The position numbers and the translations under genes were made by a program. The notes under the pieces are model-generated. The model ran no database searches, was not told where the DNA came from, and was given only the letters and a program-made list of their open reading frames with translations. Shown in pieces: positions 35,817-45,350 of a DNA stretch of 64,000 bases. The stretch lies in NCBI GenBank assembly GCA_963817515.1, contig CAWFPJ010000039.1, forward strand, positions 372,001-436,000, in the 5' to 3' direction. The stretch is from DATMNI01 sp963817515 (lineage in GTDB: Bacteria; Acidobacteriota; Terriglobia; Bryobacterales; Bryobacteraceae). Within the stretch, counting starts at the first letter, position 1; the number at the start of each line of letters is the position of its first letter.

Positions 35817-36263
35817 ATGCAAGTCATTCTGAGACAAGATATCGACAAGGTGGGGTCGCGCGGCGAAGTGGTGAAAGTGGCGCCCGGATACGCCCGCAAT
35901 TTCCTGCTGCCTAAGAAGCTGGCGGTGGCCGCCACCGAATCCAACAAGAAGATTGTGGAGCAGGAGCGGCAGGCCCATTTGCGAAAAGATGCCAAGGAGA
36001 TTGGAGAGGCGCAGGATCTTTCCAAGCTCTTGAACGGCGTGACCGTGACGATTATGCAGAAGGCCGGGGAGAACGACCAGTTGTTCGGTTCGGTGACGTC
36101 GAAGGACGTGGCCGATGCGCTGGCGTTGAAGAACTTTACCACCGACCGGCGCAAGATTCAGTTGGACGAGCCTATTAAGACATTGGGAGAGTTCAAGGTG
36201 CCGGTGAAGCTGCATAGGGATGTGACGGCTGTGGTGACTGTGATCGTGAGCAAGGAAGAGTAG
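35817..36263 (+). CDS. rplI: 50S ribosomal protein L9
   Basis: The 148-residue protein begins MQVILRQDIDKVGSRGEVVKV, then GYARNFLLPKKLAVAAT, the L9 N-terminal 23S-rRNA-binding domain. A long helix (ATESNKKIVEQERQAHLRKD) connects to the C-terminal domain with LFGSVTSKDVADAL. It ends the housekeeping run that starts near 30489. Confidence 0.97.
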   Translation: MQVILRQDIDKVGSRGEVVKVAPGYARNFLLPKKLAVAATESNKKIVEQERQAHLRKDAKEIGEAQDLSKLLNGVTVTIMQKAGENDQLFGSVTSKDVADALALKNFTTDRRKIQLDEPIKTLGEFKVPVKLHRDVTAVVTVIVSKEE

Positions 36264-36289
36264 CGTCTGGTAGGGGGCTGGTTTTCACC

Positions 36290-36322
36290 GCGGAGACGCT
36301 GAGTCGCTGAGGAAGCGCGGAG
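36290..36322 (+). repeat. Short 8-base tandem repeat tract
   Basis: GCGGAGAC, GCTGAGTC, GCTGAGGA and a final AGCGCGGAG follow one another after rplI. This kind of GGAGAC-periodic tract is a common intergenic sequence in soil bacteria; no function is known. Confidence 0.4.
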
Positions 36323-36420
36323 TATCGGAATGTGGACTCTGCGCTTGCTTGGCGCTCAACCTACGGCAATTAACCACAACGGTCTCGTGGAATCATTTCG
36401 TTTCGGAATTCATCTAACCC

Positions 36421-37227
36421 ATGATGAAGCGAAGTCCTTCGGCTTTTCTGGCGCATGGGTCGCCTATGTCGGCTTTGGGCGGCGATGAGCATGCGGCGGC
36501 ATTGAGGGCTTTCGGCGAGAAGCAGGCAGGGACCAAAGGAATCCTTGTGGTCTCGGCGCATTGGCAGGTGTCGCGCCCGTTGCGCGTTACGGCGTGGGAG
36601 CACATGCCTTTGCAGTATGACTTCGGCGGCTTTCCGGAGGAGTTGAACCGGATCACCTATCCGGCGCCGGGGAATCCGATTCTGGCGGCGCGCGTGGCGG
36701 GCGTCTTGAACGCAGGCGGACAGAAGACCAGGCTCGATACCGAGCGCGGGCTTGACCATGGGGCATGGGTGCCGGTGAGGCTGGCATGGCCGGAGGCGGC
36801 GATACCGGTGCTTGAGTTGTCCATGCCGTTTATCGAACCCCAGGACCTGTTTCAACTCGGCAGGGCGCTCCGGCCTTTGCGCGACGACGGCGTGCTGATT
36901 GTGGGTAGCGGCGGCATCGTACACAATCTGCGGCGCGTTCATCTCGAGGACAAGTACGCGAAGGTAGACGATTGGGCGGCGGAGTTCGACCAGTGGGTGG
37001 CGGCGCAGGTGGCGGACCGCAAGCTCGAAAGCCTGCTGGCATACCGCAGCGCCGGACCGCACGCGCGGCTGTCGGTGCCTACCACTGAACATTTCGACCC
37101 GCTCTTCATAGTGTTGGGGGCAGCGTATCCGGAAGAGCGCGCAGAGACCATCTTCGAAGGCTTCCACTACGGCAACATTTCCATGCGGAGTTTCGGATTC
37201 GGCGGAGACCTTACAAGTATCGCGTAA
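36421..37227 (+). CDS. LigB-type extradiol dioxygenase (DODA/YgiD-like)
   Basis: The 268-residue protein has metal-ligand His residues in FLAHGSPMSAL and SAHWQVSRP, the segment RGLDHGAWVPVRLAWPEA, and STGGIVHN-like GSGGIVHNLRRV near residue 162. These fit the class III extradiol ring-cleavage family that includes plant DOPA dioxygenase and E. coli YgiD. It cleaves catechol-type rings with Fe(II) or Zn(II). The physiological substrate is unknown. It stands alone. Confidence 0.88.
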   Translation: MMKRSPSAFLAHGSPMSALGGDEHAAALRAFGEKQAGTKGILVVSAHWQVSRPLRVTAWEHMPLQYDFGGFPEELNRITYPAPGNPILAARVAGVLNAGGQKTRLDTERGLDHGAWVPVRLAWPEAAIPVLELSMPFIEPQDLFQLGRALRPLRDDGVLIVGSGGIVHNLRRVHLEDKYAKVDDWAAEFDQWVAAQVADRKLESLLAYRSAGPHARLSVPTTEHFDPLFIVLGAAYPEERAETIFEGFHYGNISMRSFGFGGDLTSIA

Positions 37228-37272
37228 CCTTTCAGCCGGCGCGGAGTATAAATCAGAGGGGACAGTCCGCGC

Positions 37273-39680
37273 ATGATGCAAGACTTACGCTACACCTTCC
37301 GTACGATGCGGCGGGAGCCTGGCTTCTGCGCCGTCGCTGTACTCACTCTGGCGCTTGGAATCGGCGCCAATACGGCGATCTTCAGCGTAGTGAATACGCT
37401 GCTCTTTCGTCCGCTTCCGTTTCGCGATGCGGGCCGGTTGGTGTGGATCGCCAACACGGGCACCACTGGTTTATCGGGAGCCACCACCAAGGTCGCCAAC
37501 TATCGCGACTTGCGCTCTATGAACCAGTCCTTCGAGGATCTCACGGCCTATTTCGCATTTTCCGATTACGGCAGCTACAACCTGATCGAAGCCGGAGAAC
37601 CGGAGCGGCTGGCTGGGTTCGGTGTAGCGCAGAACTTCTTCGACTTACTGGGCGTTCGTCCGATGATGGGGCGAACTTTCGATAGCGCGGAGTGCAAATG
37701 GAACGGGCGCAAGGCCGTGATCCTTACCCAGGGGCTCTGGGAGCGGCGCTTCGGGTCTGACCCACACATAGTGGGGCGGCGCATTACGCTGAACAACGAA
37801 GCCACCACGATTGTCGGGGTCATGCCGCGGTCCTTCGATTTCGCCTCGGTCTTCACTCCGGGCGGCAAGGTAGACATGCTGGTGCCGTTTCCGATCAGCG
37901 ATGAAACCGACCGCTGGGGAAACACGCTGGCGGTGATCGGGCGATTGAAACCCGGGATTACGCGTGCGCGAAGGCGCAGGCCGAGTTCGACCTGCTCTGC
38001 CAGCAAATACTGAGTTCCCGTAAGGACCGCTGGACGTTCGGCGCCAGGCTGAGCGGCCTGCAGGAACAGGTCAGCGGCCGCTTCCGCCGGGCCCTGGTGG
38101 TGCTGTTGAGCGCGGTGGGCGTTGTGCTGCTGATTGCCTGCGCCAACCTGTCGAACCTGCTGCTGGCAAGGGCGGCGTCGCGGCGCAAGGAGGTCGCGGT
38201 TCGAACGGCGCTGGGCGCGGGGCGCGGGCGGCTGATCCGCCAGATGCTGACCGAAAGCATGGTGCTGGCCGGTTGCGGAGCGGCGCTCGGGCTGCTGCTG
38301 GCATTTGCGGCCACGCGCGCGCTGAGCGGTCTTCACGCCATGAATATTCCGCTGCTGCAGGCCGTTCGTGTAGACGGCTGGGCGCTTCTGTTCACGGTGC
38401 TGCTGGCGCTGGCAACGGGGTTGCTGTTTGGGATCGCGCCGGCTCTGCAGCTATCCGGCTCGGACATTCATGACTCATTGAAGGACAGCAACCGCGGATC
38501 GAGCGAAGGCCGGCGCGGTGCATGGATTCGAGGGGCGCTGGTGGTGTCCGAGATTGCCCTGGCCTGCGTTCTGTTGGTAGGCGCGGGCCTGCTGATGAGA
38601 AGCTTCTTGCGTGTGCTGGACGTGGATCTCGGCTTCCAGCCCGCAAGGGCCGCGGTCTGGACCATCGAGACCGGCCGGAGGTTTCAGAAGGATGCCCAGC
38701 AAGCCGCTTTCTATCGCGAACTGGAGCGCAGCGTGGAGCAAGTGCCCGGAGTGGAGTCGGCCGGTGTGACGGATTGCCTGCCGCTGGGGCGCAACCGCAG
38801 CTGGACATTTCGAGCTAAGGGCGTGACCTATGGGCCGGGACAAACGCCGCTGGTTTATCCACGCATGATCGACGCGGGATACATCAAGACCATGAAGATT
38901 CCGCTGCGTGCGGGCCGCGATTTCACCGATCGCGATACGGCCGACAGCCAACGCGCCGTTCTGATCAATGAAACCCTGGCGCGTATCGCGTGGCCGGGCA
39001 GGGATCCGGTGGGCCAGGAGGCTCTGATCACGGATAATACCCCGTGGCATGTGGTTGGCGTGGTGGGCGATGTGCGCCACAGCAGCCTGGAGCAAGCCGG
39101 CAGCTCGGAGATGTATTTGCCGGTGGCGCAGATCGGCGCCAGCTCCGTGGAACTGGTGGTGCGAACGAAACTGCCGCCCGAAGCCATCGCGCCTGAAGTG
39201 AGGGCGGCGCTGCGCAAGGTGGACGCGAGTTTGCCCACGGCCGAATTCCGGACACTGGAGGATGTGGTGGACCGCGCGGTATCGCCGCGGCGCTTTGTGG
39301 TGGTGCTGCTAGGCGGGTTTGCGGTGCTGGCGCTGTTTCTGGCGTCGCTGGGGATCTATGGGGTGGTATCGTACTCGGTGAATCAGAGGACGCAGGAGAT
39401 TGGGATTCGCATGGCGCTGGGCGCGTCCGCCGGCCACGTGCAATTTCGAGTGCTGCGCGAAACAGTCGGGTTGGCGCTGCTGGGCACGCTGTTGGGCGTG
39501 GCCGGCTCAATCGGCGTGGCGCGCTTGCTTGAGTCGCTGCTGTTCGGAGTGAAGCCGGGGGACGGGGTTACGTTTCTGGCGATGACGCTGGTGCTGACTG
39601 CGGTGGCGGCGCTGGCTGGTTATGTGCCGGCGCGGCGGGCATCCAGGATTGACCCTATGTCAGCGCTGCGGTCAGAGTAG
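37273..39680 (+). CDS. MacB/FtsX-type ABC transporter permease (acidobacterial duplicated permease), broken by a one-base frameshift
   Basis: The N-terminal part opens LRYTFRTMRREPGFCAVAVL and continues LGIGANTAIFSVVNTLLFRPLP, typical of the large acidobacterial permeases with duplicated MacB_PCD and FtsX units. The first frame stops at 38013. From about 37965 the next frame carries on (AEFDLLCQQILSS), through RRKEVAVRTALGAGRGRLIRQ and RTQEIGIRMALGASAGHVQF to PARRASRIDPMSALRSE. One missing base in the GCGTGCGCG context near 37961-37968 restores an 802-residue protein. No ATPase gene is adjacent, as is usual for this orphan group. Confidence 0.87.
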
Positions 39681-39691
39681 AATTTACAAGA

Positions 39692-39755
39692 CCGGCGGAC
39701 GCTCGGAGGATAGACGCCCGCCGGGTTGGCCCGCAGAAAACCTGCTTCTCTGCGG
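39692..39755. terminator. Bidirectional terminator-like hairpins between convergent genes
   Basis: CCGGCGGACG at 39692 pairs with the arm ending at 39724 (one mismatch). A second stem, CCGCAGA/TCTGCGG, spans 39731-39755. They separate the plus-strand permease from the minus-strand deacetylase-like gene. Confidence 0.5.
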
Positions 39756-39819
39756 AACCAGTCGCACAAAATCTACATTCATTATGACGTAATGGAACCC
39801 CTGAAAGGTTGCATTGCCT

Positions 39820-40722
39820 TCATCTCGGTCCCAAAATTGCGGCAGCCGTCCGAAACGTGTTGAAGTGCGCTTCCACAGTTAGCCTGATCGGGTCCGCGTA
39901 CCCGCCGCCCAGCGTGACCACTACGGGAACTCCATGCAACTTAATGATTTCGAATACTTGCCGATCCCGCTCCGCAAGGCCCGCGTGGGACAGCCCCAGC
40001 CGGCCCAGGCGGTCGCCAGCTAGTCCGTCAACGCCCGATTGGTAGAAAACAATTTCCGGCCGGAATGCTACCACTCTGGGCAAAACATCACGCAACCGCG
40101 AGAGGTACTCTTCATCACCGGTACCGTCCGGCAGGCCAATGTCGATGCGGCTGCGCTGTTTGCGAAACGGAAAATTATTCTCCGCGTGCAGCGATATGGT
40201 CAGCATGTCCGCATCGCCGCTAAAGATGCTGGCCGTGCCGTCGCCCTGATGAACATCAAGATCCAGCACGGCCACCCTTCGTACGCGGCCTTCCCGCCGC
40301 AGTGCCTGGGTGGCCACCGCCAGATCGTTGAACACGCAGAAGCCCGACCCTTCGGCGCGATGCGCGTGATGCGTGCCGCCCGCCAGATTGCCTCCGAAGC
40401 CCGTATCCAGCGCATCGGCGGCCGCAGCCAGCGTGCCTCCAACCGAAGCCAGTGTGCGCTGCGTCAATTGCTCCGACCAGGGAAAGCCGATACGCCGCAT
40501 GATCCGCGCGTCCACCGTGCCGTCGAGAAACTGCCGGACGTATTCGGCGTCGTGTGCCAGCGCGATGGTCTCAGCCCCTGCCAGCGGCGCCGGTTGCAGC
40601 TCGTAAAATCCGCCGGCTTCCAGGGCAGCCCGCAGCAAGGCGTACTTCTGCGCGGGAAACTTGTGCCCCGCCGGCAGAGGGATGGCGTGGTGATCGCAAT
40701 AGAAGAGGCGCCGGTGCGGCAC
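39820..40722 (-). CDS. Histone deacetylase-like (acetoin utilisation/APAH type) amidohydrolase
   Basis: The 300-residue protein starts at GTG directly after the glmM stop (TAG-GTG). Family motifs are RLFYCDHHAIPLPAGHKFP, GGTHHAHRAEGSGFCVFNDLA (catalytic His pair), AVLDLDVHQGDGTASIF (zinc Asp and His) and YQSGVDGLAGDRLGRLGLS (second zinc Asp). Such bacterial enzymes deacetylate polyamines, acetoin-pathway enzymes or other amides. The final Tyr region reads TLGGGYADP. Position suggests cotranscription with the cdaA-cdaR-glmM group. Confidence 0.9.
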   Translation of the reverse strand: MPHRRLFYCDHHAIPLPAGHKFPAQKYALLRAALEAGGFYELQPAPLAGAETIALAHDAEYVRQFLDGTVDARIMRRIGFPWSEQLTQRTLASVGGTLAAAADALDTGFGGNLAGGTHHAHRAEGSGFCVFNDLAVATQALRREGRVRRVAVLDLDVHQGDGTASIFSGDADMLTISLHAENNFPFRKQRSRIDIGLPDGTGDEEYLSRLRDVLPRVVAFRPEIVFYQSGVDGLAGDRLGRLGLSHAGLAERDRQVFEIIKLHGVPVVVTLGGGYADPIRLTVEAHFNTFRTAAAILGPR

Positions 40723-42082
40723 CTACACGCCCATCTCCCGCTGAATCGCCTCGGCGATTCGCGCGCTGAAGTCTTCCACCTGCTGCAGGTCCGGCCCTTC
40801 CACCATGACGCGCGCCAGCGGCTCGGTTCCGGAAAACCGGACCAGCACGCGGCCGGCACCGCCGAAAGCTTCCTCCACCAGCCGTATTTCCCGGGCTACG
40901 GACGGCAACTCCGTGAGCGATGTTTTCTCGCGCACGCGAACATTGACCAGTCTTCTGCGGGTAGATCTCCAGGTCAGCCGTCAACTCATCCAGGCCCACG
41001 CCGGCCTGGCGCGCAATCTCGAATAAGCGCAGCGCGGTGAGCAGCCCGTCTCCCGTGGTGGCGCATTCGCGGAAGATCACATGGCCGCTCTGTTCGCCGC
41101 CGAGCGCGGCGTCCAGACGCACCATCTCCTCCAGCACGTATTTATCGCCCACCGGAGTACGAACCATGCGGATGCCTTCGCGTTGCAGCGCCTGTTCCAG
41201 GCCGAGGTTGGCCATAACGGTGGATACTATCGTGCCGCCGTGCAGATGTCCGGCAGCCTTGAGCGCCCGTCCGCAGGCCAGAAGCACTCCGTCACCGTTC
41301 ACAATCTTTCCGCTCCTGGCGACGAAAATGGAGCGATCGGCGTCGCCATCGAACGCCACGCCGAAATCGGCGCCGTTGGCCAGCACGGCTTCCCGCAGGC
41401 CTTCCACATGCAAAGCGCCGCAGTTCAGGTTGATGTTGCGGCCGTTGGGCGCGCAGTTGAGAGGCGTCACCGCGGCGCCCAGCCGCTCAAACAGATCGGG
41501 CCCCAGCCGGGAGGCTGCGCCGTTTCCGCAATCGAGTATCAGCCGCGCTCCATCCAGCCGGACCGATGAAACCGATATCAGGAACTCCAGATACAGCCGG
41601 TCCAGCGCGTCATCTACGGTCAGCACCGCCGCCTTCGGCTGCACGCCGTTTACGCGCAGCCGCAGAATATCCTGCTCGATAGTGTGCTCTTCCGCGTCCG
41701 GCAGTTTGAATCCGCTATGGCCGAATACTTTGATGCCGTTGTCCTGGTATGGATTATGCGAAGCCGAAATCATGACGCCCGCAAGAAACGCGCCGGTTCG
41801 CGTGAGGTACGCCACACCGGGAGTGGTGATTATGCCCGCGTAACGGACGCGCGCGCCGACGCTTTCCAGACCGCCGGCCACCATGGCCGCGATCCACGGG
41901 CCGCTCTCGCGCGTATCCATACCTATTAGAATCTCTGGGCCAATCAGGTTCTTCGGATTGGCGGAAGCCGCTACGGCATCGTGCCCCAGGGCCACGCCGA
42001 ACGCATAGACCGTCGCCGGGTCCAGCGGATATTCTCCTGCCACGCCTCGAATTCCATCGGTACCGAAAAGTTCTTTACCCAC
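40723..42082 (-). CDS. glmM: Phosphoglucosamine mutase, broken by a one-base frameshift
   Basis: The main frame begins GKELFGTDGIRGVAGEYPLDP and carries the phosphoserine loop GVMISASHNPYQDNGIKVFG, metal loop DFGVAFDGDADRSIFVA and substrate loop GGEQSGHVIF. After LEIYPQ it drifts into nonsense. The C-terminal phosphate-binding domain (VLVRFSGTEPLARVMVEG) lies in the next frame and stops at 40723. One extra base near 40951-40956 explains it and restores 452 residues. GlmM makes glucosamine-1-phosphate for peptidoglycan and is normally essential. It belongs to the cdaA-cdaR-glmM cluster. Confidence 0.92.
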
Positions 42083-42098
42083 TATGTCCCCTTAGACT

Positions 42099-42158
42099 AC
42101 CGCTCCCTTACGATCGCGGCTCTGTTACGATTGCGGCTCTGTTACGGTCGCGGTTCTG
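42099..42158. repeat. GC-rich intergenic repeat with three 17-base tandem units
   Basis: The start ACCGCTCCC matches the 30375 copy. Three tandem units of TTACGATCGCGGCTCTG, with single-base variants, occupy 42108-42124, 42125-42141 and 42142-42158. The last unit ends exactly one base before the stop codon of the cdaR gene. It is not a CRISPR: the units have no spacers. Confidence 0.75.
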
Positions 42159-42842
42159 TCACTGTTTCTTCATGGTAACGACTACCGTTACCAGGGGCGA
42201 TTCACTGAAGCGAACGTAAGGATCGTCTACGAACGCATTCACGCGGAACTCCGACGAACCGACCACCGAAGAAACATCCACCTGATCCGTGGCAACGGCG
42301 GCAATCCGGTCCACGCGGCTTCTGGGGCCGGCAATCGCCAACTGGCTGGGCGACACCTCATAGTGCGCCACGGCGTATCCGTTCTGCCCTTCGCCGGTGA
42401 AACGCACCTGCACCGGCACGGAGCGAAAGTTGTGTTCCTCAAAAGCGAATCGCACCTCAGATGGTATGGATCGCACCAGGCGCAGGCCGCGCGCCAGTTT
42501 GACGTTGCCGTCTCCTACCATGAAAGTACGTTCGCCCGGCTGTACGGTGGACATATCCAGCACCACTGCCGGCCGCACGCCCTCTCCAAGCCCGCGCAGT
42601 TCGCCCGACGGACCCTGCAGTTCCAACACAACTGAAGTCACCGGCTCCGAGCTGATCTCCAAATCGTCCGGCAGGTTCTTGTATTCCAGCCTTACCGTGG
42701 CGAACGTCGCCAGTTCCGGCTCACTGGCTACCAGCGCCCAGATCACCACTGCTGCCGCCAGCGCCAGCAGCTTCCAAACGAGGTTCTCAAACAACAGCGC
42801 CCCAACCCACTTGAGCGCACGGATCGCCGTCCCCAGTATCAT
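42159..42842 (-). CDS. cdaR: YbbR-domain protein, CdaA regulator-like
   Basis: The 227-residue protein has one N-terminal membrane helix (LVWKLLALAAAVVIWALVAS) followed by at least two YbbR repeats (KNLPDDLEISSEPVTSVVLELQG and, further on, NGYAVAHYEVSPSQLAIAGPRS). In Firmicutes the equivalent CdaR binds and modulates the diadenylate cyclase CdaA. Its start overlaps the end of cdaA by 4 bases. It has fewer YbbR repeats than the Bacillus protein, which carries four. Regulation of CdaA is inferred from synteny. Confidence 0.87.
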   Translation of the reverse strand: MILGTAIRALKWVGALLFENLVWKLLALAAAVVIWALVASEPELATFATVRLEYKNLPDDLEISSEPVTSVVLELQGPSGELRGLGEGVRPAVVLDMSTVQPGERTFMVGDGNVKLARGLRLVRSIPSEVRFAFEEHNFRSVPVQVRFTGEGQNGYAVAHYEVSPSQLAIAGPRSRVDRIAAVATDQVDVSSVVGSSEFRVNAFVDDPYVRFSESPLVTVVVTMKKQ

Positions 42843-43717
42843 GGCTGCACCCGCTCTGAAGGCCTGGAGTCGGAAACGGTTCCGCCGGTTTCAGAAGCCA
42901 GGGGAATATCGCCGGCGAAGTCATCCGCCAGAAGCCGCATGGGCCGCTGCACGCCGAAGTGGCGGTTGATGCGCCCCTCCACTTCGGGCAGCGAAAGGCC
43001 CTGAATCAGTTCACCGAAGGCCGCCAACGAAATCCGCCCGGTTTCCTCGGAAACCACCAGCGAAAGGCAATCCGTCTCCTCTGTAATTCCAATAGCGGCC
43101 CGGTGGCGCGTGCCGAGAGTCCGCGAAAGCACGGGGTTAGTGGTCAGCGGCAGAAAGCACGCGGCCGCGGCAACGCGCTCCTTCAGCAAGATGACGGCGC
43201 CATCATGCAACGGCACTCCGGTGTGGAAGATGGTAAGCAACAAATCGCGCGAGATGTGGGCTTCCAGGCGAACTCCGCTCTCGATAAAAGTGCGCAGCCC
43301 GATGTCGCGCTCCATCACGATCAAGGCCCCGGTCTTATCCTGGGCAAACTGCTCCAGCGCCAGCAGAATTTCGCTGGTGGATTCGGGCGCGCGGAAACCC
43401 TTCCTCAACCCAAACCAGTTTCTTCGCCCGATGCGCGCCAGAGTACGCCGGATCTCCGACTGGAACAGCACGATGATGGCGAGGCCCAGATAAGGCACGA
43501 TGAACGAGAGCAGTGAACGCAGCGCTTCCAGGCCGGCCCATAGCGCGATGGCATAGATGGAAACCATGGTCAGGATGCCAATCAGGATATGCCCCGCGCG
43601 CGTCCCCCGCACCACCATCAAAGCCTGATACACCACGAACGCAACCACCAGGATGTCGATGACCCCGGTGAGGCTCAGGTTCGGCAAGGACGGCATTAAT
43701 CGCAACTGGCCCAGCAT
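42839..43717 (-). CDS. cdaA: Membrane diadenylate cyclase CdaA (c-di-AMP synthase)
   Basis: The 292-residue protein has three N-terminal membrane helices (about 18-34, 43-60, 68-86) and a DAC domain. Catalytic motifs are intact: DGA at 172-174 (VPLHDGAVILLKE) and RHR at 204-206 (LGTRHRAAIGITEETD). It condenses two ATP into c-di-AMP, which controls potassium uptake, turgor and wall synthesis. The order cdaA-cdaR-glmM matches the conserved Firmicutes arrangement. It is divergent from ribBA, with only 56 bases between the starts. Confidence 0.95.
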   Translation of the reverse strand: MLGQLRLMPSLPNLSLTGVIDILVVAFVVYQALMVVRGTRAGHILIGILTMVSIYAIALWAGLEALRSLLSFIVPYLGLAIIVLFQSEIRRTLARIGRRNWFGLRKGFRAPESTSEILLALEQFAQDKTGALIVMERDIGLRTFIESGVRLEAHISRDLLLTIFHTGVPLHDGAVILLKERVAAAACFLPLTTNPVLSRTLGTRHRAAIGITEETDCLSLVVSEETGRISLAAFGELIQGLSLPEVEGRINRHFGVQRPMRLLADDFAGDIPLASETGGTVSDSRPSERVQP

Positions 43718-43773
43718 CTATGTTCTAGAACCCATCTTAACTTAGTGCATCATTTGAGCATTTACAATGGATT

Positions 43774-44901
43774 ATGCCCTTTGTCTCCGTCCCCGATGCC
43801 ATCGAGGAAATCCGCGCCGGCCGCATCCTGGTGGTGGTGGACGATGAGGACCGGGAAAACGAAGGCGACCTGACCATCGCGGCCGAAAAGGTCACGCCCG
43901 AAATCATCAATTTCATGGCCACCCACGGCCGCGGACTCATCTGCCTTACCCTCACGCCGGACCGCTGCGATCATCTTCGCCTGCCCCTCATGAGCCCGAC
44001 CAACACTTCCAATTTCGGTACCGCCTTCTGCGAATCGATTGACGCGCGCGCCGGAGTGACCACGGGAATCTCGGCGGCCGACCGCACCCGAACCATCCTG
44101 CAGGCCATTGATGCTGAGTGCCGTCCGGCCGACCTGGCCCGCCCCGGCCACATCTTCCCGCTGCGCGCCCGCGAAGGCGGAGTGCTGGTCCGCGCGGGCC
44201 AGACGGAAGCTTCGGTGGACCTGGCACGCATGGCCGGATTGGCGCCCGCCGGCGTGATCTGCGAGATTATGAACGACGACGGCACCATGGCCCGCGTGCC
44301 GCAACTCCGCGAATTCTGCATTCGCCACGGCCTGAAAATGATCTCGGTGGCAGAGCTCATCCGCTACCGCATGAAGCACGAACGCTTTGTGCGGCGCGAG
44401 GCCGAGGGCTGCATCCAAACCGACTTCGGCGACTTCCGCAGTATTGCTTACGCGAGCGACCTTAACCCCGAATATCACCTGGCCCTGGTGCGCGGCGAAA
44501 TCGCCGGCCAGGAGGGCGTTCTGGTGCGCATGCACTCGCGCTGCCTGTTCGGCGACGTCTTCGGCTCGACGGCTTGCGACTGCAGCCGGTTGGTGCGCAG
44601 TTCCCTTCGCGCCATCGCCGAGGAGGGTCTCGGAGTGCTGGTATACCTGCATGAAACCGGCCCTGGCTTCCGCATCGAGCGCGAGAGTGGCGCGCCCCGC
44701 ATGGTCTCGCATAGCAGCGATTTCATGCACTACACAGGCGAAGCCGGCCAGCGCCAGCTACAGCATGAGCACGGCATCGGCGCCCAAATCCTGTCCGATC
44801 TGGGCCTGCATACCATCCGGCTGCTTACCAACCATCCGCGGAAAATCGTGGCGCTGGAAGGCTTCGGCATCGAAATCGTGGATCAAATTCCGCTGTCATA
44901 G
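43774..44901 (+). CDS. ribBA: 3,4-dihydroxy-2-butanone-4-phosphate synthase with degraded GTP cyclohydrolase II domain
   Basis: The 375-residue protein has an intact RibB half (1-200): VVDDEDRENEGDLTIAAE, THGRGLICL and HIFPLRAREGGVLVRAGQTEA. The RibA-like half keeps the zinc cysteines C257, C268 and C270 (SRCLFGDVFGSTACDC) and LRLLTN-type RLLTNHPRK. It lacks the usual GRGIGL loop (TGPGFRIE instead), and the catalytic Asp-x-Arg before YGIGAQIL is replaced (LQHEHGIGAQIL). The first step of riboflavin synthesis may therefore be done by another enzyme. Confidence 0.9.
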   Translation: MPFVSVPDAIEEIRAGRILVVVDDEDRENEGDLTIAAEKVTPEIINFMATHGRGLICLTLTPDRCDHLRLPLMSPTNTSNFGTAFCESIDARAGVTTGISAADRTRTILQAIDAECRPADLARPGHIFPLRAREGGVLVRAGQTEASVDLARMAGLAPAGVICEIMNDDGTMARVPQLREFCIRHGLKMISVAELIRYRMKHERFVRREAEGCIQTDFGDFRSIAYASDLNPEYHLALVRGEIAGQEGVLVRMHSRCLFGDVFGSTACDCSRLVRSSLRAIAEEGLGVLVYLHETGPGFRIERESGAPRMVSHSSDFMHYTGEAGQRQLQHEHGIGAQILSDLGLHTIRLLTNHPRKIVALEGFGIEIVDQIPLS

Positions 44902-44915
44902 AAGACGAGGCCCTT

Positions 44916-45338
44916 ATGCATCGCGCGCGAACTTCGATTCTGTTGTTCTACACGGCAGGCGTGATTACCGCAATCCCGGCGGCAAACTCGCGCTCGGTCT
45001 GGGACGGCGTTTATACCAAGCCGCAATCCAGCCGCGGACAAGCCCGCTACCGCGAGGACTGCGCGAAGTGTCACGCTGAAAACCTGATGGGCGGCGAAGC
45101 GGCCCCCGCTCTGGTTGGAAATGAGTTCCTTCCGAAATGGACCGGCAAGACTGCCGGCGATCTTTTCGAATTGATTCGGAAAACGATGCCCTCCGACGAC
45201 CCTGGAAATCTGAGCCGCCGCGAGTATGCGGATATTGTGGCATACCTGCTCGGCTCGAACGAGTTTCCGGCAGGCGACAAGGAACTCGCGAGCGACATAG
45301 CGACTCTGAATGAGATCCGAATCGAGAATAAGCGCTAA
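44916..45338 (+). CDS. Secreted monoheme cytochrome c
   Basis: The 140-residue protein has a signal peptide (ILLFYTAGVITAIPAA) and one heme-binding CAKCH motif in RYREDCAKCHAENLMGG. It has a likely axial Met in IRKTMPSDDPGNLS and the typical C-terminal helix YADIVAYLLGSNEFP. It should carry electrons in the periplasm, perhaps for PQQ-type dehydrogenases. It follows ribBA by 14 bases and converges with a PQQ-like propeller gene. Confidence 0.9.
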   Translation: MHRARTSILLFYTAGVITAIPAANSRSVWDGVYTKPQSSRGQARYREDCAKCHAENLMGGEAAPALVGNEFLPKWTGKTAGDLFELIRKTMPSDDPGNLSRREYADIVAYLLGSNEFPAGDKELASDIATLNEIRIENKR

Positions 45339-45350
45339 GGCTGGTGCGTG

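Noticed and set aside
42108..42158. CRISPR array
   Set aside because: The 17-base units are directly adjacent with no spacers.
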